From: Anaerobranca californiensis DSM 14826
GTDB taxonomy: Bacteria > Bacillota > Proteinivoracia > Proteinivoracales > Proteinivoracaceae
DNA length: 64,000 bases
Direction: 5' to 3'
Assembly (NCBI RefSeq): GCF_900142275.1
Contig: NZ_FRAI01000005.1
Location: 372,001-436,000, forward strand
This document shows, one piece after another, positions 1-9,174 of this stretch. The position numbers were made by a program, and so were the translations under genes. How positions within the stretch are numbered: the first letter of the stretch is position 1; every line of letters starts with the position of its first letter. The notes beneath the pieces were generated by a model. That model saw only the letters and a list, made by a program, of their open reading frames with translations. It was not told the origin of the DNA and did no database searches.

Positions 1-402
1 AGCCAAAATATAACCAAATGGACCAAAACCTGTAATTTGTCCCGCTGAGTAAGGTGCAATAACAGATTTTCTCCTAAATTCTTCCCTACTGTAAATATTG
101 GAAATATGTACTTCCACAACGGGTATATCAATAGCTTCTACAGCATCTCCGATTGCATAGGAGTAGTGGGTATAAGCACCGGGATTTAATACTACACCTT
201 GACATTCCCTTCCAGCTCTGTGGAGTAAATCAATAATTTCTCCTTCACTGTTTGTCTGGTATATCTCTATTTTAAATCCATTTTTCTTCCCGTATTCTAA
301 AATTTCCCCATTGATATAGTCTAAACTTTGATTACCATATATTTCAATTTTCCGCTGACCTAAGAGGTTGAGGTTTGGTCCGTGAATAACCATAACATCC
401 AT
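1..402 (-). CDS. aroQ: Type II 3-dehydroquinate dehydratase, C-terminus cut by window edge
   Basis: Converts 3-dehydroquinate to 3-dehydroshikimate in the shikimate pathway. The reading frame starts at the ATG at 402 and stays open to base 1, giving 134 residues of a family usually near 145. The start reads MDVMVIHGPNLNLLGQR, the type II signature with the active-site loop. The middle has NPGAYTHYSYAIGDA and a VEVHISN segment, and the end has a SVIAPYCAGQIYGFG segment, all typical of AroQ. Other shikimate genes (aroK at 38099, aroE at 44026) are in the window. In B. subtilis aroQ also lies just beyond the gcv-lipM genes. Only the last few residues are missing. Confidence 0.93.
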   Translation of the reverse strand, partial: MDVMVIHGPNLNLLGQRKIEIYGNQSLDYINGEILEYGKKNGFKIEIYQTNSEGEIIDLLHRAGRECQGVVLNPGAYTHYSYAIGDAVEAIDIPVVEVHISNIYSREEFRRKSVIAPYSAGQITGFGPFGYILA

Positions 403-478
403 ATTTATTCCCCCATGGAAAGTATACACTTTCTATTATAATCCTATTGTTAAATTATAGCAACAAAAAGTTTTAAAA

Positions 479-1876
479 CTATTTTCTTTTAGGTACTCCG
501 TGGATGATTTCACCATCAATACCATGGCAGGCTTCTGCAAAGGTTTCACTCAAAGTGGGGTGGGCGTGGATGGTGTTATAAATATCTTTAGCCTTTAATC
601 TATGTTGGACTGCTAACACCCCTTCAGCAATTAAATCACTACTGTGGGGACCTAAAATATGAACTCCAATAATCCTATCTTCTAAATCGGCAATAACCTT
701 AACAGTTCCTTCTATCTCCCCTTCTGCCATTGCTTTGCCATTGGCAGCAAAATTAAATTTACTCACTTTATAATCAATATTTTTCTCTTTACACCCTTCT
801 TCAGTTAAACCTACACTAGCCAATTCTGGATAAGTAAAAACTACACTGGGTACAGCCCTGTAATCCATTGTTCTCCCTTTACCTGCAATATTTTCCACCG
901 CTACTATTCCTTCTTGAGAAGCTACATGGGCTAGCATAATTCCACCGGTACAATCACCTACAGCATAGACATCTGGGATATTTGTTTCCATTTTTTCGTT
1001 TGTTAAAATACCGCCATTGTCTTTAAGAGTTAGATTTAACTTTTCTAAACCTTTAAGATTAGGCTTCCTTCCACCAGCCATTAGACATAAATTTACCCTT
1101 ATTTCTTCTACCCCTTTATTAGTTTGAATAGCTAAAACTAATTCACTTTCTTCATTATTAACATCAGCTTTTTCTATCCTCTCCACTTTAGCGGAAGTTA
1201 AGATATTTACCCCTGCTTTTTTTAAAAAGACATTTAGCCTCCGCACCAGTTCCTCATCAAAGTTGTAGAGAATCCTTGGCAGCATTTCAATCAATGTCAC
1301 TTCTACTCCTAAATTTGCAAAAATCCCTGCAAATTCTGTTCCTACTACCCCTCCACCGATTATTGCCATTTTTTTCGGTAAAGTAGTTAATTCTAAAACT
1401 TCATCGGAAGTTAACACCCCTTTAAGGTCAGCACCAGGGATAGGGGGAATAAAAGGTTTGGAGCCTGTGGCAATAAGGAGTTTTTCCCCTTTAATTTCTT
1501 GTCCTAATTCTTCTATCAATACTGTATTTTTATCTATTACTTGTCCTTTACCATGGTAATAATCTATTTTATTTCCTTTAATTAAGGTTTCTATTCCCTT
1601 TACTAAATTTTCTACGATTATGTCCTTTCTTTCCTTTATTTTAAGATAATTTACAGAAAAACCTTGCACATCAAAGCCGAAACTTTCTGCATTTTTAAGG
1701 ATTTTCCCCACATAACTTGAACGATACAAAGCCTTTGTAGGGATACAACCCCTGTTTAAGCATGTACCTCCTAAACGGGTAGCTTCAATCAATGCCACCT
1801 TCAGACCTAAATGGGCCCCTTTAATTGCTGCCACATAACCACCAGGGCCGCCCCCTATAACCACAAGATCGTACAT
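479..1876 (-). CDS. lpdA: Dihydrolipoyl dehydrogenase (glycine cleavage L-protein)
   Basis: A flavoprotein that re-oxidises the dihydrolipoyl arm of GcvH with NAD. The sequence starts MYDLVVIGGGPGG (FAD Rossmann motif), then GGTCLNRGCIPTK with the redox cysteines at residues 39 and 44, a second GGGVVGTEFAG NAD fold in the middle, and HAHPTLSE with the catalytic His near the C-terminus. The frame is open 26 codons further upstream, but an AGGAGG-type ribosome site at 1885-1890 fits the ATG at 1876, giving 465 residues, normal for the family. It is the last gene of the glycine operon, 19 bases after lipM, so E3 is likely co-regulated with the other three proteins. No N-terminal lipoyl domain is present. 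Confidence 0.95.
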   Translation of the reverse strand: MYDLVVIGGGPGGYVAAIKGAHLGLKVALIEATRLGGTCLNRGCIPTKALYRSSYVGKILKNAESFGFDVQGFSVNYLKIKERKDIIVENLVKGIETLIKGNKIDYYHGKGQVIDKNTVLIEELGQEIKGEKLLIATGSKPFIPPIPGADLKGVLTSDEVLELTTLPKKMAIIGGGVVGTEFAGIFANLGVEVTLIEMLPRILYNFDEELVRRLNVFLKKAGVNILTSAKVERIEKADVNNEESELVLAIQTNKGVEEIRVNLCLMAGGRKPNLKGLEKLNLTLKDNGGILTNEKMETNIPDVYAVGDCTGGIMLAHVASQEGIVAVENIAGKGRTMDYRAVPSVVFTYPELASVGLTEEGCKEKNIDYKVSKFNFAANGKAMAEGEIEGTVKVIADLEDRIIGVHILGPHSSDLIAEGVLAVQHRLKAKDIYNTIHAHPTLSETFAEACHGIDGEIIHGVPKRK

Positions 1877-1895
1877 TAAAAAAACCTCCTTTAAA

Positions 1896-2702
1896 TTACT
1901 TTTTAAAATTCCAGCTAGCTTGTGAATACTTTTCCCGATAGAGTTTTTCTGCAAGTTCTAATTCTTCTTTTGTTAGTTCACCCCAATAACCTTCTACCCC
2001 AAAATTTTCTGCCATTTTTTCTGCCAGCCTTTTTTTCAGTCCTTCATAGGTAAAATCATATCCCTCACCAGATAGGGAAGTTGCCTTTTCTTTTAAGATT
2101 TTTCTAACCTTTTCCCTCTGCCCCTGGTTTAGGTTTAATATATTTAAATTTTCTTCTAAATCTAAACTAAGGAGTAACGAACCGTGTTGCAATAAACCAT
2201 CTTTGATTCTAGTTTGGGCACTGCCAATTAATTTTTTGCCATTTAATACGATTTCATACCAAGATGGGGTATCAAAACAAGCTGCAGAATCTACCGCTTT
2301 TAAATCTCCCCCTTTATCCTGGGTGGTAACGGGAATACCTAAACTATTTAAACCAAGTAATAACCCTCTGCTAATTTCCCGATAACTAGTAATGACATCT
2401 TTATTTAGTAATGGATTTCCTTTTCCAGTAATGAAACTATAAGTAAGTTCATCATTATGGAAAACTGCCCTTCCTCCAGTGGGACGGCGAACAATTTTAT
2501 AGCCCTTTTCTTGGCAATATTTTACATTAATTTCCCTCTCCACCCTTTGAAAATAGCCGGTGGAAACAGTAGGAACATCCCAACGGTAAAATCTCAAGGT
2601 ATCGGGACTTCTATTCTCCCCCCGAAGTTGTAAAATAGCTTCATCTAACGCCATATTGTAATAACCACAACAGATACCGGTATCTAAAAACCTCATCCTC
2701 AT
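1896..2702 (-). CDS. lipM: Octanoyltransferase LipM (lipoate-protein ligase A family)
   Basis: Transfers octanoyl from acyl carrier protein to the lipoyl domain of GcvH, the first step of lipoyl assembly in Firmicutes. Residues 70-90 read IVRRPTGGRAVFHNDELTYS, the family lipoyl-binding loop. Residues 142-149 read CFDTPSWY, which places Cys142 where B. subtilis LipM has its catalytic cysteine; ligases of the LplA type lack it. KLIGSAQTR follows with the conserved lysine. The 268-residue length is normal. A GGGGG ribosome site lies 6 bases before the ATG at 2702. It sits 11 bases after the first radical SAM gene, so attachment and sulfur insertion are encoded together. Confidence 0.88.
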   Translation of the reverse strand: MRMRFLDTGICCGYYNMALDEAILQLRGENRSPDTLRFYRWDVPTVSTGYFQRVEREINVKYCQEKGYKIVRRPTGGRAVFHNDELTYSFITGKGNPLLNKDVITSYREISRGLLLGLNSLGIPVTTQDKGGDLKAVDSAACFDTPSWYEIVLNGKKLIGSAQTRIKDGLLQHGSLLLSLDLEENLNILNLNQGQREKVRKILKEKATSLSGEGYDFTYEGLKKRLAEKMAENFGVEGYWGELTKEELELAEKLYREKYSQASWNFKK

Positions 2703-2713
2703 CCCAATCCCCC

Positions 2714-3676
2714 TTAATAAAACTCCTTTAAGTTAAGTTCAGAAATGGCCTGAAGTAACTCTTCTTCTTTTAGCGGCCGTGGATAATTATACATAGTTTT
2801 TCCTGGCTTTTCGTTATAATACGGTCTGTTACAGTGTTCACAACCGGAAGTTTGAAAGGCTTTACCATCACCGATAATTTTCAAAATATCTTCTAAATTT
2901 TCCCCTATTTTGCTAAACTGACCTTTATTATCAAATTCTACCTTTAACGGAATCCCTTCTTTATAACAATAATTTATAAGTTGTACCCTTCTATAATAGG
3001 TTATATCTGGGGGAGAAACCTTTTCCATCGGAGTGCCTTTGATAGGGGTAAAGGCAAATAGGGCTACAGAAACCTTAGCATTATGAACTTCATGTAAAAA
3101 ATCTACCATTTCCCTAGGTGTTTCCCCTAAACCAGCGATGACATGGGTGGAAATCCTACCGGGGAATTTTTGGGCCCCAGTTAAAATTAATTCCTTTACT
3201 TTAAACCAATCCCCTTTTTTAATTTCCGCAAAAATCTTTGGATTTACGGCATCAATGGCAATACTAACTTTATCAACCCCTGCCTCTAATAATTTTTCTA
3301 CATCTTCTAAACTTCTAGCACCACCGGATATACATAAAGGTAGTGGACTACTTTCTTTGATCTTTTTTATTTTTTCCACTGTTTCTTCTAATACACCCCG
3401 GTATTGGGTAACCTGAAGGCATAACCTCTTTAATGGATGATTTCCTCTAAGGACTTCCTTTAAAGTTTCTAAAGGAAATTCCGGCCAAGTAACCCTAGAA
3501 AGGCGGTGACTAGGACCTTGACTTACAGAACTTTGGGAACAAAAGGCACAACTTTTTTTACATCTATGGTGATCCATCAAATATCCCGTTGTTGGCAATT
3601 CATCACATTTAATTTCCTTTAATTTTAATTGATGGGCAGTACCTGCAGAAACCCTAATCCAATCCACAACATTCAC
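2714..3676 (-). CDS. Radical SAM protein, LipS1/LipS2-type lipoyl synthase subunit
   Basis: A 320-residue radical SAM enzyme with the cluster motif CKKSCAFC (Cys39, Cys43, Cys46) and a second cysteine group CEHC (Cys279, Cys282) followed by NRPYYNEKPG near the C-terminus, consistent with an auxiliary Fe-S cluster. It lacks the N-terminal Cys set and the C-terminal RSSY motif of classical LipA. The LipS1/LipS2 pair of Thermococcus, annotated as biotin-synthase-like, together insert the two sulfurs of lipoate. This protein overlaps a second radical SAM gene by 23 bases and lies next to lipM and the glycine cleavage genes, with no LipA in the operon, so that role is inferred. I cannot tell which of the two subunits it is. 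A biotin-synthase-like function is the alternative. Confidence 0.75.
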   Translation of the reverse strand: MNVVDWIRVSAGTAHQLKLKEIKCDELPTTGYLMDHHRCKKSCAFCSQSSVSQGPSHRLSRVTWPEFPLETLKEVLRGNHPLKRLCLQVTQYRGVLEETVEKIKKIKESSPLPLCISGGARSLEDVEKLLEAGVDKVSIAIDAVNPKIFAEIKKGDWFKVKELILTGAQKFPGRISTHVIAGLGETPREMVDFLHEVHNAKVSVALFAFTPIKGTPMEKVSPPDITYYRRVQLINYCYKEGIPLKVEFDNKGQFSKIGENLEDILKIIGDGKAFQTSGCEHCNRPYYNEKPGKTMYNYPRPLKEEELLQAISELNLKEFY

Positions 3677-4568
3677 TCCCCCTTTTAATAGTTAAACCCA
3701 ACTTTTCCGCCATTTCCCTCCCTTTTGGGGCAGGAATAACTAATTTATTAACACCAGATAATACCGCTAAAGGATCTAAAATGTTCCTATAACTCCCTTT
3801 GGGCCGCATACATCCCAAATATATTGGGGTGGTGGGGAAAAGAAGTCTAGCCTTTATTATAACATCGATAACTTCTAAGGGAGATGGAGGTTTTTCATTG
3901 GCAAACTCTGTCCCTTTAGTAGGAACAAAGACTATAAAGGATAGGGCATCAACCCCTAATTCCTTTAATTTTTCCAAGGCCTGATACTCCCAAAAAATTT
4001 CCCCTTTATATAGACCGATACAAATATGGGGTACCACTTTAAGGTGCTTTTTTAAGGCGGAGTAACTATTTACATAATCTTCTTTGGTTTTATCTAGTTT
4101 ATACACCCTTTTAATTACCTCATCATGATAGATAAAATCAAAGGAAACGACATCGGCAATGGATGCTAATCTTTTTGCCCCTTCCTCATCAACTAAGCCA
4201 CTGTGAAGGTTAATAGCTTTTTCTTTTTTTATTTTTGTCAGTTCATCAGCAAAGGCTAATATGGGCACTTTTCCATCGACACTACACCCACCACTAATTA
4301 AACAACTACTAAAATTCTCCCTATCCTTTAGTTCTTTTAAAGGTTTCATCCCCTTTAAATAATGCCCCCCACAATGGGCACACTTTAATGAACAATCACT
4401 GCCGGTCAGTGTAACCGGCAGTGTCCTGTTAGGATAATCAAACTGTATTTCCTTAGGAAAGTTATTATGCCGAACTTTTAAAGCTTCCCTAAGTTTTGTT
4501 TTTAAACTATTGTCTATTGAGATTGAGGGTACAGCAGACAACAGGGTTTCTAGCTGCTCCAACTTCAT
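3654..4568 (-). CDS. Radical SAM protein, second LipS1/LipS2-type lipoyl synthase subunit
   Basis: A 304-residue radical SAM protein with CSLKCAHC (Cys59, Cys63, Cys66) as the S-adenosylmethionine cluster motif. Further cysteines at 89, 95, 253 (in LGCMRPKG) and 300-301 at the extreme C-terminus could hold a second cluster. It has little resemblance to its neighbour apart from the fold, which fits a heteromeric pair. An AGAGG ribosome site 6 bases before the ATG at 4568 supports the start, although this places the first 62 bases inside gcvPB. The stop overlaps the next radical SAM gene, a sign of translational coupling. The role as a partner in lipoyl synthesis is inferred from context and from the known LipS1/LipS2 system. 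Confidence 0.72.
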   Translation of the reverse strand: MKLEQLETLLSAVPSISIDNSLKTKLREALKVRHNNFPKEIQFDYPNRTLPVTLTGSDCSLKCAHCGGHYLKGMKPLKELKDRENFSSCLISGGCSVDGKVPILAFADELTKIKKEKAINLHSGLVDEEGAKRLASIADVVSFDFIYHDEVIKRVYKLDKTKEDYVNSYSALKKHLKVVPHICIGLYKGEIFWEYQALEKLKELGVDALSFIVFVPTKGTEFANEKPPSPLEVIDVIIKARLLFPTTPIYLGCMRPKGSYRNILDPLAVLSGVNKLVIPAPKGREMAEKLGLTIKRGSECCGLD

Positions 4569-5973
4569 CTAACCTCTTGATAAAGGTTTTGTGGGGTGCA
4601 TTTTTTATTTCTTCAGGGTTTTCCTTAGCTTTTTGGGCAATTTCCTTCATAGCAGTGATAAACCGATCTAATGTTTCTTTAGTTTCCGTTTCTGTAGGTT
4701 CGATCATCAAAGCTTCTTCGACAATTAATGGAAAATAAATTGTTGGTGGATGGATTCCGTAATCTAATAATGCTTTAGCTACATCTAATGTCCTTACTCC
4801 ATATTCTTTTAAATTTTTACCTGATAGGACAAATTCATGCATACAAGTTTTATCATAGGGTAGATGATAATAACCTTTTAAATGTTCCATGAGATAATTG
4901 GCATTTAATACTGCATCAATACTAACCTGACGCAAACCCTTAGCTCCCATAGTGAGAATATAGGAGTAAGCTCTAATGTTGACACCGAAATTCCCATAGA
5001 AACTGTGGACTCTCCCAATAGATTTAGGCAAGTTATAGTTTAGTGTAAATTTACCTCCATTTTTTTCTATTATTGGAGTAGGCAAGAATTCCGCCAGCTC
5101 TTTTTTAACCCCAACTGGACCGGAACCGGGACCACCGCCACCGTGGGGGGTAGAAAAGGTTTTGTGTAAATTTAAGTGAACTACATCAAAGCCCATGTCC
5201 CCAGGTCTGGCAATACCCATAATGGCATTGGCATTAGCTCCATCGTAATAGAGTAGTCCCCCTGCTTCATGGACAAGTTTTGCAATCTCTACTATATTTT
5301 CTTCAAAAAGTCCTAAAGTAGATGGATTAGTGAGCATAAGGGCTGCTACGTCGTCATTTAATGCCTCTTTTAAGCTATCTAAACATACAGAACCATTACA
5401 GTCAGATTTAATTTCCACAACTTTAAAGCCTGCCATTGCTGCACTGGCTGGGTTGGTGCCATGGGCAGAATCGGGAACTAAAACTGTCTTTCTCCTTTCT
5501 CCCCTATTTTTATGGTATGCGTCAATTAACATCAAACCTACCAATTCTCCATGGGCCCCTGCTACCGGTTGTAGCGTCACTGCATCCATCCCAGTAATTT
5601 CCCCTAAATGGTTTTGCAAATTATACATAAGTTCTAAAGCTCCCTGTACACCATCTTCGTCCATAAGGGGATGTAATTGGGCAAACCCTGAAATTCTAGC
5701 CATATCCTCGTTAATTTTAGGATTGTATTTCATAGTACAAGAACCTAAAGGATAAAAGCCACTATCTACACCATGATTTCTCGTGGACAGTTCCACATAA
5801 TGTCTTACAACTTCTCCTTCACTAACTTCAGGGAGTTCTAAGGGTTCTTTTCGTAAAAATTCGGCAGGCAAAAGGTCTTGTAACTGCCTTTCTCCTACAT
5901 CGGAATCAGGCAAAGAGAACCCCACATGACCGGGGATAGACTTTTCAAAAATCGTTTTTACTTCTCCTCTCAT
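4507..5973 (-). CDS. gcvPB: Glycine dehydrogenase (decarboxylating) subunit 2
   Basis: The PLP-binding half of the P-protein, which decarboxylates glycine and passes the aminomethyl group to GcvH. The 488 residues are normal. Lys271 in [16 protein letters not shown] is the Schiff-base lysine, and [13 protein letters not shown] and [10 protein letters not shown] are conserved PLP-site segments. Its start overlaps the gcvPA stop by 4 bases, as expected for subunits made in equal amounts. The C-terminus runs 62 bases into the next radical SAM gene, and the last ten residues ([11 protein letters not shown] region) look poorly conserved. Confidence 0.96.
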   Translation of the reverse strand: MRGEVKTIFEKSIPGHVGFSLPDSDVGERQLQDLLPAEFLRKEPLELPEVSEGEVVRHYVELSTRNHGVDSGFYPLGSCTMKYNPKINEDMARISGFAQLHPLMDEDGVQGALELMYNLQNHLGEITGMDAVTLQPVAGAHGELVGLMLIDAYHKNRGERRKTVLVPDSAHGTNPASAAMAGFKVVEIKSDCNGSVCLDSLKEALNDDVAALMLTNPSTLGLFEENIVEIAKLVHEAGGLLYYDGANANAIMGIARPGDMGFDVVHLNLHKTFSTPHGGGGPGSGPVGVKKELAEFLPTPIIEKNGGKFTLNYNLPKSIGRVHSFYGNFGVNIRAYSYILTMGAKGLRQVSIDAVLNANYLMEHLKGYYHLPYDKTCMHEFVLSGKNLKEYGVRTLDVAKALLDYGIHPPTIYFPLIVEEALMIEPTETETKETLDRFITAMKEIAQKAKENPEEIKNAPHKTFIKRLDEVGAARNPVVCCTLNLNRQ

Positions 5974-7313
5974 AGGGATTCCTCCAATCTTTTTAGGGTA
6001 GTATCCATCTCATCGATACTCCGTTTTTCAGTAACTGCCGTCAGCACTCCACCTTTTAACTGGGGATAGTATTTTTCTAAAGGAATACCTAAATAGATAT
6101 CTTCTTTTTTTAGTACTTCCAATACCCCAAAATCCTCCATTTTAAAGGAAAATTCTTTAAAAGTAGGTCCGGTAAATAAAGGTTTAAACCCTTTTTCTGC
6201 TAGTTTCTCTTTGAAATAATGGGCCTTTTGTAAAGAAAGGGTGGCAACTTTTTTCAGCCCTTGTTCACCCATTAACGACATATACACCGATGCAGCTAAA
6301 GCACATAGGGCTTGGTTTGAACAGATATTAGATGTTGCTTTATCCCTGCGAATATGCTGTTCCCTTGTTTGTAAAGTTAAAACAAATCCCCTTTTACCAT
6401 CTTTATCTTTAGTTTCTCCAACAATTCTACCGGGGATTTTCCGGATCAATTTATTGGTAGTAGCGAAAAATCCTAAGTACGGGCCACCAAAGGATAGAGG
6501 TATTCCTAAAGATTGACCTTCCCCTACTACTATATCGGCATAATAACTAGAAGGTTTATTTAAGATCCCTAATGAAATTGGATCTACTACTGCGATAAAC
6601 AAAGGCTTTTTATCTTTTAAAAGCTCACCAATTGCCGGCATATTTTCCACTATCCCAAAAAAGTTGGGGCTTTGAATAATCACACCAGCAACATCATCGG
6701 TAAGCCTTTCTTCTACCCCACTAACTTCCGTTTGACCTGTTTCCAAATTAAAGGGAATTGTCTCTACAGTAATTTCTAAAGCAGCGGCATAGGTTTTTAG
6801 TACTTCCCGATAGTGGGGATGAACAGCTTCAGAAATTAAAATTTTATCTTTCCTATTATGATTTACCGCCACTAAAGCGGCTTCTGCCATAGCAGTGGCT
6901 CCATCGTACATAGAAGCATTGGCGACATCCATTCCCGTTAAGCGACAAATCATGGATTGGAATTCGAAGATACTTTGTAAAACACCTTGGCTAATTTCTG
7001 CTTGATAAGGGGTATAAGCAGTATAAAACTCTGATCTTAACAAAATATGGTTAACAACAGAGGGAATATAGTGATCATAACTTCCTCCCCCTAAAAAGCT
7101 GATAACTTTATCATTACTTTTATTTTTACCTGCTAATTGACCAATTTTTTTACTCAACTCTAATTCCGAATGGGGCTTAGGCAGATCCATCTCCCCTTGA
7201 AATCTCACTTGTTGGGGAATATGGGCAAATAACTCTTCAACGGAATTTTTCCCGATACTTTTAAGCATTTCCTGCCTTTCAACATCGGTTTTAGGAATAT
7301 ATCTAAAAACCAT
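5970..7313 (-). CDS. gcvPA: Glycine dehydrogenase (decarboxylating) subunit 1
   Basis: The N-terminal half of the split P-protein, found in Firmicutes, archaea and many thermophiles. The 447 residues begin [17 protein letters not shown], typical of GcvPA, followed by [16 protein letters not shown] and [14 protein letters not shown]. It forms a heterotetramer with GcvPB. It starts 2 bases after the gcvH stop and overlaps gcvPB by 4 bases. No lesions were seen. Confidence 0.96.
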   Translation of the reverse strand: MVFRYIPKTDVERQEMLKSIGKNSVEELFAHIPQQVRFQGEMDLPKPHSELELSKKIGQLAGKNKSNDKVISFLGGGSYDHYIPSVVNHILLRSEFYTAYTPYQAEISQGVLQSIFEFQSMICRLTGMDVANASMYDGATAMAEAALVAVNHNRKDKILISEAVHPHYREVLKTYAAALEITVETIPFNLETGQTEVSGVEERLTDDVAGVIIQSPNFFGIVENMPAIGELLKDKKPLFIAVVDPISLGILNKPSSYYADIVVGEGQSLGIPLSFGGPYLGFFATTNKLIRKIPGRIVGETKDKDGKRGFVLTLQTREQHIRRDKATSNICSNQALCALAASVYMSLMGEQGLKKVATLSLQKAHYFKEKLAEKGFKPLFTGPTFKEFSFKMEDFGVLEVLKKEDIYLGIPLEKYYPQLKGGVLTAVTEKRSIDEMDTTLKRLEESL

Positions 7314-7315
7314 TT

Positions 7316-7696
7316 TTATTCCTCCTCGATAAAGGTTTGGTATTCCTCAGGAGATAACAAATCATCTAGTTCCCCTTCATCATCTAATTGGATAACCACT
7401 AACCAGCCTCCATCATATGGTTCGTTATTAACAGTTTCCGGTGCATCTAAGAGTTCTTCATTGATTTCTACAATAGTACCACTTACAGGAGCATAGACAT
7501 CGGCAGCGGCTTTTACTGATTCTATTACTGCAAAACCTTCCCCTTTACTTACTGAATCTCCTACAGAAGGCAATTCAATAAAGACAATGTCTCCTAACTG
7601 GTCTTGAGCATGGTCAGTTATCCCTACTTTCACCTTATTACCTTCAACCTTTAACCACTCATGATCTTTAGAATAAAGCAAACCTTTTTTTATCAT
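7316..7696 (-). CDS. gcvH: Glycine cleavage system H protein
   Basis: The lipoyl-bearing carrier of the glycine cleavage system, 126 residues. Lys62 in VIESVKAAADVYAP is the lipoylation site and lies in the expected beta-hairpin. In Firmicutes the H protein is also the platform on which octanoyl and lipoyl groups are built before transfer to other enzymes, so its place in one operon with lipM and two radical SAM genes is meaningful. A GGGAGG ribosome site precedes the ATG. It is separated from gcvT by 2 bases. Confidence 0.97.
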   Translation of the reverse strand: MIKKGLLYSKDHEWLKVEGNKVKVGITDHAQDQLGDIVFIELPSVGDSVSKGEGFAVIESVKAAADVYAPVSGTIVEINEELLDAPETVNNEPYDGGWLVVIQLDDEGELDDLLSPEEYQTFIEEE

Positions 7697-7698
7697 TT

Positions 7699-8799
7699 TT
7701 AAACATCCTCCCTTTTATAAAATGGTATATTAATGACTTCAGCTTTAAGCTGTCGGTTGCGAACACCTATTAAAAGATGATCACCGGTTTTAAAATTTAA
7801 ATTTTTTACTAAAGCTAAACCGATGTTCAAATCTAAGGTAGGGGAATAGGAACCAGTAGTTACTTTGCCAATCTCTTCCCCTTCTAAGTTAAAGACAGGA
7901 AATTCTCCCCGAGGGATTCCCCTATCTATCATTTTAAATCCTACCGTTTCCCTAGGAGCTCCATTTTCCCATTGTTGATGTAAAACTTCTTTTCCTATAT
8001 AATCTGGTTTTTTAAACTTCACAAACCTCTGCAAATTTGCTTCAATAGGTGTTATATCTTTATCAATTTCATGGCCATATAAAGGTAGACAAGCTTCAAA
8101 ACGCAAGGTATCCCTAGCACCTAAACCGGCGGGAACTACTTCACCTTCCCCTGCCTCCAAAATTTTTTCAAAAAGACCCATAGCACTTTCACCGGATAAA
8201 TAAATTTCAAAACCATCTTCTCCGGTATAACCTGTTCTGGAGATTAATACTTTATGGCCAGCTATATCTATATCTTCTGCACAATAGAAAAATTTTATAT
8301 TGTTTAAGTCATAATTTGTCAATTTTTGAAGAATAGTTTGGGCCTTTGGTCCTTGAAAGGCAATTTGGGCTACCCTTGATGAAATATCCTCTATTTCCAC
8401 ACCCTCTATTTTATGCTCCATCAACCAGTTGTAATCTTTCTCTACATTGGCAGCATTGACAACTAGTAAGTATTTATCTTTCCCTAATCTGTAAATCAAA
8501 AGATCATCTACTATACCGCCATTTTCATAGCACATTAAAGTATATTGGACTTGATAATCCTTTAACTTCTCTACATTATTAGTAACCATCTTTTGTAAAA
8601 AATCTAATGCATTAGGCCCAGTAACCATTATCTCACCCATATGGGATACATCAAATAACCCAGCTTTACTCCTAACTCCCTTTACTTCTTCAATTATCCC
8701 AGTATATTGAACGGGTAAAGCCCAGCCACCAAAATCCACCATTTTACCTTGTAATTTTAAGTGCAGGGGATACAAAGGGGTTTTCTTTAAATTTTCCAA
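7699..8799 (-). CDS. gcvT: Aminomethyltransferase (glycine cleavage T protein)
   Basis: Releases ammonia from aminomethyl-lipoyl GcvH and passes the methylene group to tetrahydrofolate. The 366 residues include GLFDVSHMGEIMVTG, the folate-binding NNVEKL region, SRTGYTGEDGFEIY and LGARDTLRFEACLPLYGHE, all hallmark GcvT segments. The start is a TTG at 8799 with a GGAGGTG ribosome site at proper spacing; the family alignment (ENLKKTPLYPLH) supports it. First gene after the glycine riboswitch. Confidence 0.96.
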   Translation of the reverse strand: MENLKKTPLYPLHLKLQGKMVDFGGWALPVQYTGIIEEVKGVRSKAGLFDVSHMGEIMVTGPNALDFLQKMVTNNVEKLKDYQVQYTLMCYENGGIVDDLLIYRLGKDKYLLVVNAANVEKDYNWLMEHKIEGVEIEDISSRVAQIAFQGPKAQTILQKLTNYDLNNIKFFYCAEDIDIAGHKVLISRTGYTGEDGFEIYLSGESAMGLFEKILEAGEGEVVPAGLGARDTLRFEACLPLYGHEIDKDITPIEANLQRFVKFKKPDYIGKEVLHQQWENGAPRETVGFKMIDRGIPRGEFPVFNLEGEEIGKVTTGSYSPTLDLNIGLALVKNLNFKTGDHLLIGVRNRQLKAEVINIPFYKREDV

Positions 8800-8867
8800 A
8801 GTTTACACCTCCATTTTAGTTTTTGTAAAACCTTTCTAAATAATAAGGGAATGGGAGAAAATTCACA

Positions 8868-8908
8868 ACAAATAAAGGACAGGGTAAGCAGTTGCTTAAC
8901 CTCTGTCC
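8868..8908 (-). terminator. Riboswitch-linked terminator before gcvT
   Basis: On the minus strand GGACAGAGGTTAAGCA pairs with TGCTTACCCTGTCC (8877-8908), followed by a T-rich run. The 5' arm is the conserved GGACAGAG end of the second glycine aptamer, so aptamer folding and terminator formation compete, as in the B. subtilis gcvT leader. Confidence 0.85.
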
Positions 8909-9060
8909 TTTTTACCTGAGAGATTTAGTCCCCTTTGGTGCACCAATGGCGCTCTCCAGAGTTGTGTCCCTTTTAGGTACTTTTGCCTGAAAGTTTCGTT
9001 GCCATTAGCAAAACTGTTAAGCAACTTGCTTCTTCGGCGCCTTTAAAAGGTCTCTCCCTA
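8893..9060 (-). promoter_or_regulatory. Tandem glycine riboswitch
   Basis: On the minus strand the first aptamer begins GGGAGAGACC (9049-9058), then GGCGCCGAAGAAGCAA, then CTTTCAGGCAAAAG. The second contains ACTCTGGAGAGCGCC, CACCAAAGGGG, then TCTCAGGTAAAAAGGACAG. These blocks and their order match the two-aptamer glycine riboswitch. It is followed by a terminator that shares its last stem with the aptamer, so glycine binding should switch the operon on. It controls gcvT through lpd, including the lipoyl-making genes. Confidence 0.95.
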
Positions 9061-9096
9061 AAAGTTCATTCACCGATATTTTGTTTTACAAAACTA

Positions 9097-9102
9097 ATTA
9101 TA
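9097..9102 (-). promoter_or_regulatory. Probable -10 element of the glycine operon
   Basis: TATAAT is read on the minus strand about 38 bases before the first aptamer. The matching -35 is weak in this very AT-rich spacer, so only the -10 is proposed. Confidence 0.45.
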
Positions 9103-9174
9103 ACAATCATAAAATTTATTTATATATTTATATTCTATAACTTATTTAAAATTCCTGCTTTGATGGAAATTTTT

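Noticed and set aside
1896-2702. Lipoate-protein ligase LplA instead of LipM
   Set aside because: The Cys142 in CFDTPSWY and the lack of an LplA C-terminal domain fit the octanoyltransferase.
5330-5755. 141-residue plus-strand open frame inside gcvPB
   Set aside because: It is opposite to a well-conserved gene, has no ribosome site and no recognisable motif; such shadows are common in AT-rich coding DNA.
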